Both the position numbers and the translations under genes were made by a program. From assembly GCA_023144005.1 (NCBI GenBank), contig JAGLGN010000019.1, positions 1 through 51,969 on the forward strand: 51,969 nt of DNA, written 5' to 3'. Below, in pieces: positions 33,402 through 44,850 of this stretch. The notes below the pieces were generated by a model. The model worked only from the letters and a program-made list of their open reading frames with translations. It searched no databases and had not been told where the DNA came from. Origin of the DNA: a bacterium. GTDB lineage: Bacteria > AUK180. How positions within the stretch are numbered: the first letter of the stretch is position 1; each line of letters starts with the position of its first letter.

Positions 33402-33968
33402 ATGAATGTTGTCGGGACGATATTATTGAAAAAAGAAAGGAGTGTTCCTCTTTATATCGGTATCATATTGATTGGCAATTTACTAATGATCCTATCGGCT
33501 TATACTTCGTTTTACTTACCGGCAACACCAGTGCCAATCACACTTCAAACCCTTACAATACTTGCCTGGAGTATTGCTTTCGGCAGGAAGATCGGCTTTG
33601 CCGCTGTTTCACTCTATATCTTTGAAGGCATAGCCGGACTACCGGTTTTTGCTAGCGGAAAGGCGGGAGTCGCCGCTATCCTTGGTCCGACAGGCGGTTA
33701 TATTATTGGCTTTCTGGTCGCTTCTTATGTTGTATCACTATTAGCAGAAAAAATAAATACAAGGAAAATCAGCATCGTCTTTTTCCTTATGCTACTTGGG
33801 AACTTATTGATCTATCTTTTCGGAGTAGGCCACTTAACACTGCTATATACACATTCTTTTGGAAAAAGTATTCATTTGGGACTCCTCCCATTTCTCGTCG
33901 GAGATTTATATAAAATATTTGCTGGATGTTTACTTCTTCCGTCACTGTGGCGGTTCCAGAAGAAATAG
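33402..33968 (+). CDS. bioY: Biotin transporter BioY
   Basis: Substrate-binding S component of an ECF-type biotin transporter, 188 residues with about six helices. The start at 33402 follows AGGAGAG. Family strings are LPATPVPITLQTLTILAWSIAFG, SLYIFEGIAGLPVFASGKAG, LGPTGGYIIGFLVASYVV and the C-terminal LGLLPFLVGDLYKIFAGCLLLP-type end. No EcfA/EcfT genes are nearby; it may use shared ones or work alone. It is the only plus-strand gene between two minus-strand clusters. Confidence 0.95.
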   Translation: MNVVGTILLKKERSVPLYIGIILIGNLLMILSAYTSFYLPATPVPITLQTLTILAWSIAFGRKIGFAAVSLYIFEGIAGLPVFASGKAGVAAILGPTGGYIIGFLVASYVVSLLAEKINTRKISIVFFLMLLGNLLIYLFGVGHLTLLYTHSFGKSIHLGLLPFLVGDLYKIFAGCLLLPSLWRFQKK

Positions 33969-34015
33969 AGTATCGCAAATAGGTATCTGCAATATTGTGA
34001 GCCACAACCTCTTAT

Positions 34016-36362
34016 TTATCCCAATTTGAAAATCTTGGCAGCAGTGAATTTGCTTTTGAAATGCTGAAGTGCGGGAACGGGCTCTTCTCCGCATGGCGCT
34101 TTCACCATTAACTCGTAGAAGTAGATATTGTTTATTTTTTTCAGGACAGCGGGCATGGGGCCGAAAACTGTCAATTCCTCTGAAGCGGAGAGCATTTCGG
34201 CGGCGGCATCCGCCTTTTTCACAACACTTTCTTCTTTTTTTCCGCTGAAAGTGATACGGTACAGCCGCATGAAGGGCGGGAATTTGAGTTTTTTGCGCAA
34301 TTTGATCTCATGTTCATAGAAGAGACGGTAATTATGCTCCAGCGAATACTCGATGATCTCATTATTCGGATTATAGGTCTGGACCAGCACTTCCCCTTTT
34401 TTCACCCCGCGGCCCGCACGGCCGGATACCTGCATGAGCAATGAAAATCCCCTTTCCGAGGTAGAATAATCGGGAAAGGAGAACAGAACTTCCGCGGAAA
34501 GCACACCGACAAGCGTAACATTGCTGAAATCCATTCCCTTCGCGATCAATTGAGTTCCCAGAAGTATATCAATGTCATGTGTCCTGAATCTGCTTAACAC
34601 ATCCTGCATCTTGACAATATTTCTTGAGACATCCTGATCCAGGCGGGCGATCTCCGCATCCGGAAAAAGGTTCTCGATGATGTCCTGAATGCGTTGTATC
34701 CCGATGCCGCGGAAATCAAGGTGGAAAGAGCCGCATTCAGAGCATTTTTTCGGAAGGCCGGTTTCCTTACCGCAATAGTGACAGCTCATTTTATTGGTGT
34801 CATTGTGGTATATGAGAGGAACATCACAGTTCGCACACTTGAAGATATATCCGCATTTTTTACATTTCGCCGAACGGTAGAATCCCCTCCGATTGTAAAA
34901 GAGCATTATTTGTTCTTTTTTTTCAAGGGTTGACCGGATCTTCTCCTTAAGTTCGTGTGAAATTATGTGATCAGACTCAAGCGACATATTAATGATCCTG
35001 ATCTCCGGCAATACGGAGTTCTTCACTGCTCTTTCAGGCAGTTCGTGGAATTCCTTTTCGCCGTAAAGGGTGTGATGATAATATGATACGGGTGGAGTCG
35101 CGGAGGCCAAAAGGAGCAAGGCCTTATTGATCCTGCAGATCTCTCTGGCAAGCAATAGCCCGTCATACAGCGGGTCACCCTGATTCTGTTTGAAGGAGTC
35201 ATCCTGAAATTCATCCATCACCAGGAGGCCGAGGTCTTTCAAGGGAAGAAGCATTACCGACCGGGGGCCGATGAGTATTTCATATTTATTATTCAGGATA
35301 CCGCTATGAACGGCGCGTTTCTCCGCCGCGGTCTGCTTAGAATGATAGATCATTACCTTTTCACCGAAACGGGATTTGAATTGAGCGGCCACCTGGGGAG
35401 TAAGAGAAATTTCAGGGACCAGTATCATCGCCCTCTTTCCCCTGGACAGGACTTCCGCGGCGGCATTTAAATAGACCTCTGTCTTTCCGCTGCCGGTAAC
35501 ACCGGATATAAGGTGCTCAGAAAATCTGCCGCTTGAGATCTTTTCCTTCAATACCTTTACAGCTTTTTTCTGATGAGCTGTTAATGTTTTTTCCGAATAT
35601 CCGCCCATCTCGGGTGTAATATAACTATCCACGGCATCTTTGAATGTCTTGAAGACGATGCTACCGGACTTCTCCAATGGCTTTAATTTGGCCTTTGTAA
35701 CTCCGAAACGCCTTCTCAGATCCTTGAAGGGGCACCAGAAACCGTACCTGAAAAGAAATTGCTGCATTTCATCGAAGGGCTCCTGAATGTCTTCGTATTT
35801 CAATTCCCCGAGGCGTACATACAAACTCTCCCGATGGCTCCTTTCTTTTTCTATTTCTTCGAATTTTTTAATATAGCCCGCCTTCGCGAGCCAATTGAGG
35901 CCGTAATCAAGTTTTGCCACACCCTTCAGCGAGCGCTTTATGCCCTGCTTGGTCGATTTGCCCTTTTCCTTCAGATAAGTATAAACCGCAAGCCGCTCCG
36001 CCGCAATTTCCTTCCTGCCGAAATTGTCGCCGTGCTTATCCGTGACCGTATAGAAAGTCTTTACGGGATTGCCCCTTCCAGGCGGTTTAAGAATAAAATA
36101 TGACGGACCGGGATTATTGTAGAATTTCTCCTGAATAAGTCCTCCCAGAGACAACTGAGCGGAGGATAAAGGCGGGATCTTATCAAGCTTGAAAGAGATG
36201 GATTTAAGTTCTGTGAAAGAGGCATCGCTTTTGACTGAAACCACAATGCCCTCAACTCTTCTGGGACCGACAGGGACCACAACGAAATCACCTGGAGATA
36301 CCACAGCATCTTCCGGGATCAGATAATCATAGATGGAATTAATAGGAAGATTGACTGCTACT

Positions 36363-36376
<14 letters not shown>
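34016..36376 (-). CDS. priA: Primosomal replication-restart helicase PriA
   Basis: DNA helicase that restarts stalled forks, 786 residues. The N-terminal DNA-binding domain begins IAEVAVNLPINSIYDYLIPE. Helicase Walker A is GVTGSGKTEVYL with Lys298. The zinc-binding segment is clear, with paired cysteines in AKCKKCGYIFKCANCD, SCHYCGK and KKCSECGS, and IGIQRIQDIIENLFPDAEI follows. The Walker B motif is DEFQDDSFKQ (Asp388-Gln391) where typical PriA has DEEHDSSYKQ; Asp-Glu are kept but the Glu-His pair is replaced. It overlaps the response-regulator gene by 14 bases and is last in its operon. Confidence 0.95.
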
Positions 36377-37700
<1,324 letters not shown>

Positions 37701-37701
37701 A

Positions 37702-38847
37702 TTAAACCACATTATGCTCCTGAGAAAAATCACCCTTCTCGATCCTTTCCATCGTCAAATGAGAAATGTCTGTAGTCAGCGGTTTTCCTTTGACTATCCA
37801 TTCCGCTATCGCTTCACCCGTTGCGGGAGCCAGCATAAATCCGTGACCGGAATAGCCGACAGCGAGAAAATAATTGGGATCATCCGCGGAGATGGGGCCG
37901 AGTATGGGCTGCGCGTCCGGAGAAACACAATAAGAACCGGCCCACTGCCTTAGAATCTTCACATTCGAAAATCGAGGAAATAAATATGTAAATTTTTTAC
38001 TGATGGATTCCACAAATTTCCAATGAGATGAGGTCTTGTAGGATGCAGGCTCCGAAGGATCACTTTCTCCCATCACAAAGCCGCCTCGCTTCTCTTGAGA
38101 ACCGTAAAAGCCATTGTAGAAATCAACGACCATAGGACCGACCATTCTTTCCAGGGGCTCTGTTACCAGGATCTGATGTCTTTCGGGCTCCACAGGTATG
38201 TCATATCCTATCATCTTTGCCGCTTCCTGTGCCCACGGCCCGGCAGCATTAACGATATATTTTACCGTACAATCGCCTTTATCGGTTCTGATCCTGTATG
38301 AGCCGCCTTTCCTTTCAATGGAATTGACCCTGGTTTTGCGCAATATCGTCATTCCCGCTTCGGAGGCGCGCTCGGCATAACCGAATGTTGTGAGAAACGG
38401 ATTTGCCAGGCCGTCGGTCGGACAGTAAGTTGCCGCCAGAACATCATTTGTATTCAGGAAAGGAACTATCTTCTTCGCTTGCCGGGGAGAGATCAGATCG
38501 ACCTTCAGGCCGTGTTTTTTCTGCATCGCGACATTCTTTTTAAAATCCCTCACCTCGTCATCCGTAAAAGCAAGTATCAGATAACCCTGCTGTATATATT
38601 CAAAATCGAAATCCAATTCGTCCTCATACTTCTCGAATAACTCTACCGATCGTTTCGCCAATTTCACATTATCAGAAGTGGACCATTGCTGGCGTATGCC
38701 CCCGCCGCAGCGGCCTGTGCAGCCGGAGGTCAGATAATCCTTTTCAAAAAGGACTATGTCTTTAAGGCCCATTTTAGTCAGATAATAGCCGATCGCCGAA
38801 CCGATTATTCCGCCGCCGATTATTCCTACATCCGCTGCTGCCTTCAC
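37702..38847 (-). CDS. FAD-dependent amine/amino-acid dehydrogenase, HcnC/SoxB-like subunit
   Basis: DAO-family flavoprotein of 381 residues. The FAD loop is VGIIGGGIIGSAIGYYLT at the N terminus and GCTGRCGGGIRQQW follows. C-terminal AVGYSGHGFMLAPATGEAIAE is the usual end of this group. With the two genes upstream it matches the three-part dehydrogenases such as hydrogen-cyanide synthase, opine oxidase, sarcosine oxidase-like and hydroxyproline dehydrogenases, where this subunit oxidises the substrate. Glycine, sarcosine, proline or an opine are possible substrates; the sequence does not decide. It overlaps the next upstream gene by 4 bases. Confidence 0.88.
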   Translation of the reverse strand: MKAAADVGIIGGGIIGSAIGYYLTKMGLKDIVLFEKDYLTSGCTGRCGGGIRQQWSTSDNVKLAKRSVELFEKYEDELDFDFEYIQQGYLILAFTDDEVRDFKKNVAMQKKHGLKVDLISPRQAKKIVPFLNTNDVLAATYCPTDGLANPFLTTFGYAERASEAGMTILRKTRVNSIERKGGSYRIRTDKGDCTVKYIVNAAGPWAQEAAKMIGYDIPVEPERHQILVTEPLERMVGPMVVDFYNGFYGSQEKRGGFVMGESDPSEPASYKTSSHWKFVESISKKFTYLFPRFSNVKILRQWAGSYCVSPDAQPILGPISADDPNYFLAVGYSGHGFMLAPATGEAIAEWIVKGKPLTTDISHLTMERIEKGDFSQEHNVV

Positions 38848-40664
38848 TTCTTCCCCCCTTTTGTGAATGCACTGAATGGAAGTGCAGATTCAGGAGGGCG
38901 CGGTGTACCGGTAGAATGCGAAGATACATCCTCGCCGGTTTTAGCCCTGATCATATTCATGATCAATTGGCGGCACCCGCGTCCCTGACAAGGCCCGGTC
39001 GTGACCCTGAGGTATCTCTTCAACTCTTCAAAATCGGTATATCCGCGGTCAAGCGCGTCATTGATCTCATCAGCGGTGATATCCAGACAACGGCAGATCA
39101 GCACATCTCCTGAAGCTCCCGGGTAGAAATGACGGACATTTTCAGCATATTCATTCTCAACAGAAATAGTGATCAGATGAGTTTTATTCTTATTTTTTCT
39201 TACTGCTTCAACCCTTGCGCTGCAAATGATCTTTCCGTCCCGGTCCGCGCCCCAGACGGTATCTCCCTTTTCAGGAAGAGGCAGAAGCTCATATGGAATG
39301 GTTATCCCGGTTCTCCCGGGAGCAAGATCCTTATTAATACCGAAGATCGCCAAGCCCGGGCATTGCGTGAGGCATGACATACAGCCCGTACACTTATCCA
39401 GATCAAGCATGGGAAGGTCAGTGATATTCGGCCCGACCGTTATAGCTTTGAAATGACAGGAGATCTCGCAGGGATTACATGGAATATCCTCATAACATTC
39501 AATACTCACATAGGCCTTTGTCCTGCCTTTCGGTATTTTTATCGTATTATCCTTCTTTTCAAAGGTCTCCATCGAAGTGTCCCAAGGCTTATTCCAAAGC
39601 TCGTACTTACCCTTCTTAACCTTGATCCCGGTGTTGCCGTCCCTTAATTTCTCAATATAATCGACATGCTCTTTATAGACTTTTTCGGCATTCTTTTCCT
39701 TCCCTAAGGACGCGGAAGCTGAAATTCCGGCAAGCCGGCCCTCTATAATGGCGGATGTAGCCTCGCCGATCCCAGCCGCATCGCCGGCGACAAAGTAATC
39801 GGTGGAAGAGGTCTGCATGAACTCATTATGCACAGGCACATACCCTCCAAGAGAAGGTGAAAATGTCATCTTTATGCCTGTCTGCATAAGTATTTCAGAA
39901 GAAGGTGTCAATCCGACCGCTAAACAAATGGTATCACATTCAAGCTGCATTTGTGTACCGTTCAAATGCTTCCACCTATTATCGATCTGAACTATTAAAG
40001 CGCCTTCGACGCTATCCTGCCCAAAGGCCTCAACTATCGTGTGTTTAAAGAAAACAGGTACGCCCATACGCCTGATCTTCGCGAGATGTACATCATATCC
40101 GCCTGCTTTAGGCAATGCCTCAACGATGCCGACAACATCCGCGCCGGCCTGTATAAGCTGATATGAAACGATAAGACCTATATTTCCCGCACCGATCATC
40201 AATATCTTCTTTCCGGGAAGTACACCGTAAACATTCATCAATGTCTGCACTCCGCCCGCGCCGTAAATACCGGGAAGATCATTGTTCTTGAATGGTATGG
40301 TCTTCTCCGAAGCACCTGTAGCGACAATTACTTTCTTAGCGCTTACTTTCTTGAATCTGTTCTTCTCGGAATCGTAAATGCCGATCACGCCGTCATCATA
40401 TATACCCACAGCGGAGTGGCCCGGCAGCATGGAAAAGTGCTCTTTCTTTATCTCTTTTAACAACTCGTCCTGTATGTAAATACCTCTTGTTCCGGCAAAA
40501 TGGGAATGAGATCCAAAGAACTTATGCGTCTGCTTGATCAATTGGCCGCCATATATCGGATTTTCTTCCACAAGGAGGGTTTTCAGGCCCCGGTTCGTAG
40601 TTTCGATCGCGGCGCCTAAGCCGGCCGGCCCGCCGCCGATGATCAAGACATCTGTTCTGATCAT
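38844..40664 (-). CDS. FAD/Fe-S subunit of the amine dehydrogenase, HcnB-like with ferredoxin insert
   Basis: A 606-residue pyridine-nucleotide-disulfide-oxidoreductase-type subunit. It has an N-terminal FAD loop (VLIIGGGPAGLGAAIET) and a second dinucleotide loop (ILMIGAGNIGLIVSY, near 155). A two-cluster ferredoxin-like segment is inserted (about 390-450): ECYEDIPCNPCEISCHFKA, then DLDKCTGCMSCLTQCPG. The C-terminal BFD-like [2Fe-2S] module has ICRCLDI and GPCQGRGC. Electrons could pass from the HcnC-like subunit through these clusters to an unknown acceptor. HcnB/OoxA relatives often lack the middle ferredoxin, so this form suggests an anaerobic or low-potential acceptor; that is inference. 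Confidence 0.88.
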   Translation of the reverse strand: MIRTDVLIIGGGPAGLGAAIETTNRGLKTLLVEENPIYGGQLIKQTHKFFGSHSHFAGTRGIYIQDELLKEIKKEHFSMLPGHSAVGIYDDGVIGIYDSEKNRFKKVSAKKVIVATGASEKTIPFKNNDLPGIYGAGGVQTLMNVYGVLPGKKILMIGAGNIGLIVSYQLIQAGADVVGIVEALPKAGGYDVHLAKIRRMGVPVFFKHTIVEAFGQDSVEGALIVQIDNRWKHLNGTQMQLECDTICLAVGLTPSSEILMQTGIKMTFSPSLGGYVPVHNEFMQTSSTDYFVAGDAAGIGEATSAIIEGRLAGISASASLGKEKNAEKVYKEHVDYIEKLRDGNTGIKVKKGKYELWNKPWDTSMETFEKKDNTIKIPKGRTKAYVSIECYEDIPCNPCEISCHFKAITVGPNITDLPMLDLDKCTGCMSCLTQCPGLAIFGINKDLAPGRTGITIPYELLPLPEKGDTVWGADRDGKIICSARVEAVRKNKNKTHLITISVENEYAENVRHFYPGASGDVLICRCLDITADEINDALDRGYTDFEELKRYLRVTTGPCQGRGCRQLIMNMIRAKTGEDVSSHSTGTPRPPESALPFSAFTKGGKK

Positions 40665-40963
40665 TTATAACTCCCCTTTCCCTTCTGGCACTCTATATGC
40701 ATTCCGGTCTTCAATTCCGTAACACAGGTCTTTATATTCGGAATTCCGTCCACCTTCATCATACACGAGGAACACTTACCGATGGCGCAGAAAAAACCGC
40801 GTTTTCTGCTTTTGTCCGTGACACGATAGACCATTATCCCATTGTCATGAAGAGCGGAGGCGATGGTGTCTCCGGTCATACCGAATATTTTTTCACCATT
40901 ATAATAAAAAGGGATCCGCTTCTGCTTTTTAAAGTCCAAAATAGGATGCTTCGCGATTCTCAT
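40661..40963 (-). CDS. Small [2Fe-2S] subunit, HcnA-like
   Basis: A 100-residue ferredoxin-like protein. The start at 40963 follows AGGAG; an ATG at 40978 overlaps that site and is rejected. Cys59, Cys64 and Cys67 (FCAIGKCSSC) with Cys80 (KTC) form the plant-type [2Fe-2S] pattern. FYYNGEKIFGMTGDTIASAL is the usual beta-grasp start of the HcnA/SoxA-like small subunits. It leads the three-subunit dehydrogenase and overlaps the second gene by 4 bases. Confidence 0.9.
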   Translation of the reverse strand: MRIAKHPILDFKKQKRIPFYYNGEKIFGMTGDTIASALHDNGIMVYRVTDKSRKRGFFCAIGKCSSCMMKVDGIPNIKTCVTELKTGMHIECQKGKGSYK

Positions 40964-40991
40964 TGGAAAACTCCTCATTCATATTGTAAGT

Positions 40992-41019
40992 ATTGTACTC
41001 AATATATCTTTTTTTTCAA
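40992..41019 (-). promoter_or_regulatory. Putative sigma70-type promoter of the dehydrogenase operon
   Basis: On the minus strand TTGAAA (41019-41014), a 16-base spacer and TACAAT (40997-40992), about 22 bases before the predicted start near 40985-40963. It lies in the only notable gap (82 bases) of the minus-strand run from 50277 to 34016. I see no -12/-24 sigma54 site here. Confidence 0.5.
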
Positions 41020-41045
41020 TATTCACCGATGATTTGGCAGATCCA

Positions 41046-42194
41046 TCAGATCTTCTTCTCGTAAATTCTATATTTCTTATAAATCCTGCCGCCGATGCCT
41101 TTATCGAATGTGTTTATCTTGACATTATCCTCTAAATTCCAGGACATCTCGCACCATTTATACCCTTTTCTTCTTGCTTCATCCTCTGTTTTCATAAGTA
41201 ATAAAGCGGGGATACCGAAGCCCTGAGCATGCCGTTTGAGGCCAAAAAGGATCGCTCTCGTTCCTTTGATCTTTTTCTTGGCAGCAAGAAATTTCAAGAT
41301 CTCAATAGGACCCAATTTACCGTTCAAGCTCTTTGTAGCTTCATTCAGATTTGGAAGTACAATTGATATTCCTATCGGCTCGATCTTCCCGTCTTCATGC
41401 GTTTTTTCCGCGAACCACACAAGGTCCGTATCAGCGTATTCCAGAAGAACCTTGGATGTTTCCTCCAATTCCCTCTCGGTCATCGGCACAAACCCCCAAT
41501 TGGGTTCCCACGCCGCGTCATACACTTCTTTTATGTATTCCATTTCTCTTTTGAAATTCTTTTTCTCAAATTTTCTGACATGTATCGTCGGGTCTTCCGC
41601 GATCCTCTTGGCGTGTTTCTCCATTCTGGGGTCCATTGGATCTTCTGTACTCTTATAGAAGGCCAGAAGGTCCTTTGCCTTTACAAATCCTTCGCCCTCT
41701 GTGAGTTCTAAATAATACTTCGGACTATAGGTCATCATAACAGCGGGATCAGAATCAAAACCCTCTAAGAGGAAAGCACACTCATCGTTCGTGCCGAAAC
41801 TCATAGGCCCGCGGAGGACATTCATATCTCTGTCTCTTCCCCATTTTTCCGCCGTCTCATATAATTTTGCTGCTATCCTGCTATCATTAAGCGTCTCGAA
41901 AAACCCGAAGAATGCCGCCTTCTCCTTATGAAACTCATTATGCAGTTTATCAATATGACAGGCGATCCTGCCGACAATATCACCACCCATAAGGGCAATG
42001 TACAATTCTACTTCAGCGTGATCGTAATAGGGATTTTTATTCTCATCAAAGCGATGCTTCATTTCAGAGATCAGCGGAGGAACCCAATTCGGCATATCTT
42101 CATAGATCTTCCACGGCAATTTGATAAATTCCATGAGATCTTTCTTAGAAACAACTTTCTTTATAGAAATATCCACATCTTCCTCACTTCTCAT
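41046..42194 (-). CDS. GNAT-like N-acyltransferase-fold protein (YghO-like)
   Basis: A 382-residue cytoplasmic protein. WKIYEDMPNWVPPLISEMKHRFDENKNP-type N terminus and FGFFETLNDSRIAAKLYETAEKWGRDR are typical of a family of large GNAT-fold proteins of unknown role (E. coli YghO is one I recall). Later strings are LRGPMSFGTNDECAFLLEGFD and GFVPMTERE. The C-terminal part (RAILFGLKRHAQGFGIPALLL) resembles the acyl-CoA-binding half of GNAT enzymes. The substrate is unknown. It overlaps the mutS end by 11 bases. Confidence 0.75.
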   Translation of the reverse strand: MRSEEDVDISIKKVVSKKDLMEFIKLPWKIYEDMPNWVPPLISEMKHRFDENKNPYYDHAEVELYIALMGGDIVGRIACHIDKLHNEFHKEKAAFFGFFETLNDSRIAAKLYETAEKWGRDRDMNVLRGPMSFGTNDECAFLLEGFDSDPAVMMTYSPKYYLELTEGEGFVKAKDLLAFYKSTEDPMDPRMEKHAKRIAEDPTIHVRKFEKKNFKREMEYIKEVYDAAWEPNWGFVPMTERELEETSKVLLEYADTDLVWFAEKTHEDGKIEPIGISIVLPNLNEATKSLNGKLGPIEILKFLAAKKKIKGTRAILFGLKRHAQGFGIPALLLMKTEDEARRKGYKWCEMSWNLEDNVKINTFDKGIGGRIYKKYRIYEKKI

Positions 42195-44850
42195 TCAGCT
42201 TTTTCTTTAATGCCGAGAGCAGTTTCAATGCGTCAATGGGAGCGATCGCGTCCGGATCCAGTTCTCTTAGGTCGCGTAGAACTTCCGTCTCATTCTCATC
42301 GGGCATCTCGGTTGAAAAGAGGGAAGGCTGCAAAAATCTTCTTTGGGCCTGGCTGATGCTTTTAGCCGAACCGCCTTCTTCGAGCTGGGCGAGTATCTGG
42401 CCGGCACGTTCGATAACATCTTCGGGAATTCCGGCTAATTTAGCCACATATATACCATAACTCTTATCGGCACTGCCCTTTATTAATTTCCTCAAGAAGA
42501 TGATCTTCTCGCCGTATTCCTTAACATCCACCTTATATATCTCTACCCTGTCCAGATAATCGCCGATACGTGTGATCTCGTGATAATGTGTCGCGAAAAG
42601 TGTCTTTGCCTGCTGGCCTTCCTTCCTGTGCAGGAATTCTATCACCGCCCAGGCGATAGAGAGGCCGTCATAAGTGGAAGTCCCTCTTCCTACTTCATCA
42701 AGGATTATCAGACTCCTGTCGGTAGCTGAGGATAGGATATTCGCGACCTCATTCATCTCCACCATGAAGGTTGACTGGCCCAATGCCAGATTGTCACTGG
42801 CGCCGATGCGGGTGAATATCCTGTCAACAACGCCGATATGGGCCTCATCCGCGGGGATAAACATACCTACCTGTGCCATCAGGACAATAACGGCTATCTG
42901 CCTCAGAAATGTAGATTTTCCAGCCATATTGGGACCGGTAATGATGTGGATTTGAGAATCTGAATTATTCATCTCCAGATCATTCGGAATGAATGGCTCT
43001 CCTAAGTCCTGCTGCTCTATCACCGGATGACGGCCGCCTTTGATCTTTATACTGTCCCCGTCATTTATCCCGGGACGGGAAAAATAATACTTCTGCGCGC
43101 AGTTTTTCAAAGCCGTATATAGATCGATCCTCCCTACAACGGAACAATACTTGGAAAGCTCATCATAATAGGGTTCAAAGAAAGACAGCGCCTCAGCCCA
43201 AAGAGTTCGCTCGCGTGATTTGATCTTCTCATCTACTGTCAATATTTCCTCTTCACGCTCTTTAAGTTCGGGAGTAATAAATCTTTCGCTGTTCACCAGG
43301 GTCTGCTTTCTGATTATCTCCGGCGGAAGTTCGATCTCATTCAATTTCAATTTACTTAACTCAAAGTAATATCCATGTATCCTATTGTATCCCAATTTGA
43401 TCCCGGGAACATTCAATTTTGCCTTAAGTTCTTCAAGGATGCCCTTGATTATTCCTTTCCCATTTTTTGAAATATCTCTCAGATGGTCAAGTTCGGCATC
43501 ATATCCTTCTCTGAAGATCCCGGTGTCATTGGAAACCACGGGCGGAGAATCCGAAATAGCGGAGAGAAGAAATTCACTGGTCTTCTCTATATGGCTTTTT
43601 GAAGCTTCCATATCAGCCGCCATCGCCTTTCCCAGAACGGAGTCCAATACTCCGACAAATGAAAATACCTGCGGAAAGACCTCCAATCCGGCCCTCAGAA
43701 CAAGTAATTCAGGGGGTTTTACTACACCTAAAGAGATCTTTGAGAGTATCCTCTCGATGTCCTTGATCCTCTTCAAGGTCTCTTCCAGTTCCAGCGTATC
43801 ATAATTGGTCAATTCTTCAACTATATCAAGGCGCGCCTGTATCGCTTCCACATCAAGAAGAGGCCTCATCAAACGCTTTTTTAGCAGCCTTGAACCCATC
43901 GGGGTCTGATTCAGGTCTAATATATCAAAAAGATTCGGGCCGCCCCGCGCAGGAAGAATATCCAGATTCAATTGTGTGTACAGATCAAGGAACATATGTT
44001 CCAGTTCTCTCTGAGGAGTCATCCTCCTGATGTGAAGCAGGCTGCTCTTTTGGGTTTCCTTCAGATATGAAAGCAATATTCCGGCGGCCCTGATCTCTCC
44101 TTCATTTTCAAAACCGCTGGCTTTCAAAGTATTTATACCCAAATGGGAAAGTAATTGATCTTCACAATACCTGGAATCCCCTTTCCAATCGTCAATATGA
44201 TTGAATGCGAGTTCGGGGAGCAAGCGCTTCACTGAAGAAAGAAGTTCGGCTCCGCCTTCCAGATAACTCCCGTACGACGAGGATTCCACGATCACTTCGC
44301 TGGGGGAGATCTTAATGATATGAGAGATCACTCCCCGCATGAATTCATCCTTTTTCATAGTACAGAAGTGAAATTCACCGGTGGAAATATCACAAAACGC
44401 CGTATAGGCGGAATCATCTGTCTCCACTATCGAAAGTATATTGTTATTTGATTTAATGTCCACGACCTTATCGTCAATTATAGTCCCGGGTGTAACGATC
44501 CTGACAACATCCCGTTTGACAACGCCTTCGGCTAATTTGGGATCCTCGACTTGCTCGCAAACAGCGGCATTATGCCCTGCTTTGACAAGTTTATACAGAT
44601 AAGAATCCAAAGCGTGATATGGAATCCCTGCCAATGGGATAGATTCTCCATTGGACGATTTCCCCCGTGATGTAAGCGCGATATTCAACACTCTGGAAGC
44701 GGTACGGGCGTCTTCAAAGAATGTCTCATAGAAATCACCAACCCTGTACAGCAGGATCGTATCAGGATACTTCTCCTTGATCTTCAGGAATTGGCGGATC
44801 ATTGGAGTCTCGTTCGGTTTATTTTTCCCTTTTGATGATCCTGCCTTCAT
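42184..44850 (-). CDS. mutS: DNA mismatch repair protein MutS
   Basis: Mismatch-recognition ATPase of 888 residues, full family length. The mismatch-contact Phe-x-Glu is in GDFYETFFEDA near the N terminus. Walker A is GPNMAGKSTFLRQIA with Lys645; STFMVEMNEVANIL and ILDEVGRGTSTYDGLSIAW follow, and the helix-turn-helix dimer region is near AKLAGIPEDVIERA. An in-frame ATG at codon 17 lacks a ribosome site, so the ATG at 44850 is kept (AAAAGGGAT before it). No mutL is in the window. It overlaps the upstream SPOR gene by 32 bases. Confidence 0.97.
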   Translation of the reverse strand: MKAGSSKGKNKPNETPMIRQFLKIKEKYPDTILLYRVGDFYETFFEDARTASRVLNIALTSRGKSSNGESIPLAGIPYHALDSYLYKLVKAGHNAAVCEQVEDPKLAEGVVKRDVVRIVTPGTIIDDKVVDIKSNNNILSIVETDDSAYTAFCDISTGEFHFCTMKKDEFMRGVISHIIKISPSEVIVESSSYGSYLEGGAELLSSVKRLLPELAFNHIDDWKGDSRYCEDQLLSHLGINTLKASGFENEGEIRAAGILLSYLKETQKSSLLHIRRMTPQRELEHMFLDLYTQLNLDILPARGGPNLFDILDLNQTPMGSRLLKKRLMRPLLDVEAIQARLDIVEELTNYDTLELEETLKRIKDIERILSKISLGVVKPPELLVLRAGLEVFPQVFSFVGVLDSVLGKAMAADMEASKSHIEKTSEFLLSAISDSPPVVSNDTGIFREGYDAELDHLRDISKNGKGIIKGILEELKAKLNVPGIKLGYNRIHGYYFELSKLKLNEIELPPEIIRKQTLVNSERFITPELKEREEEILTVDEKIKSRERTLWAEALSFFEPYYDELSKYCSVVGRIDLYTALKNCAQKYYFSRPGINDGDSIKIKGGRHPVIEQQDLGEPFIPNDLEMNNSDSQIHIITGPNMAGKSTFLRQIAVIVLMAQVGMFIPADEAHIGVVDRIFTRIGASDNLALGQSTFMVEMNEVANILSSATDRSLIILDEVGRGTSTYDGLSIAWAVIEFLHRKEGQQAKTLFATHYHEITRIGDYLDRVEIYKVDVKEYGEKIIFLRKLIKGSADKSYGIYVAKLAGIPEDVIERAGQILAQLEEGGSAKSISQAQRRFLQPSLFSTEMPDENETEVLRDLRELDPDAIAPIDALKLLSALKKKLNEK

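Noticed and set aside
33969-34015. Terminator between bioY and priA
   Set aside because: Only a 5-bp stem (TTGTG/CACAA) without a proper T-run on either strand.
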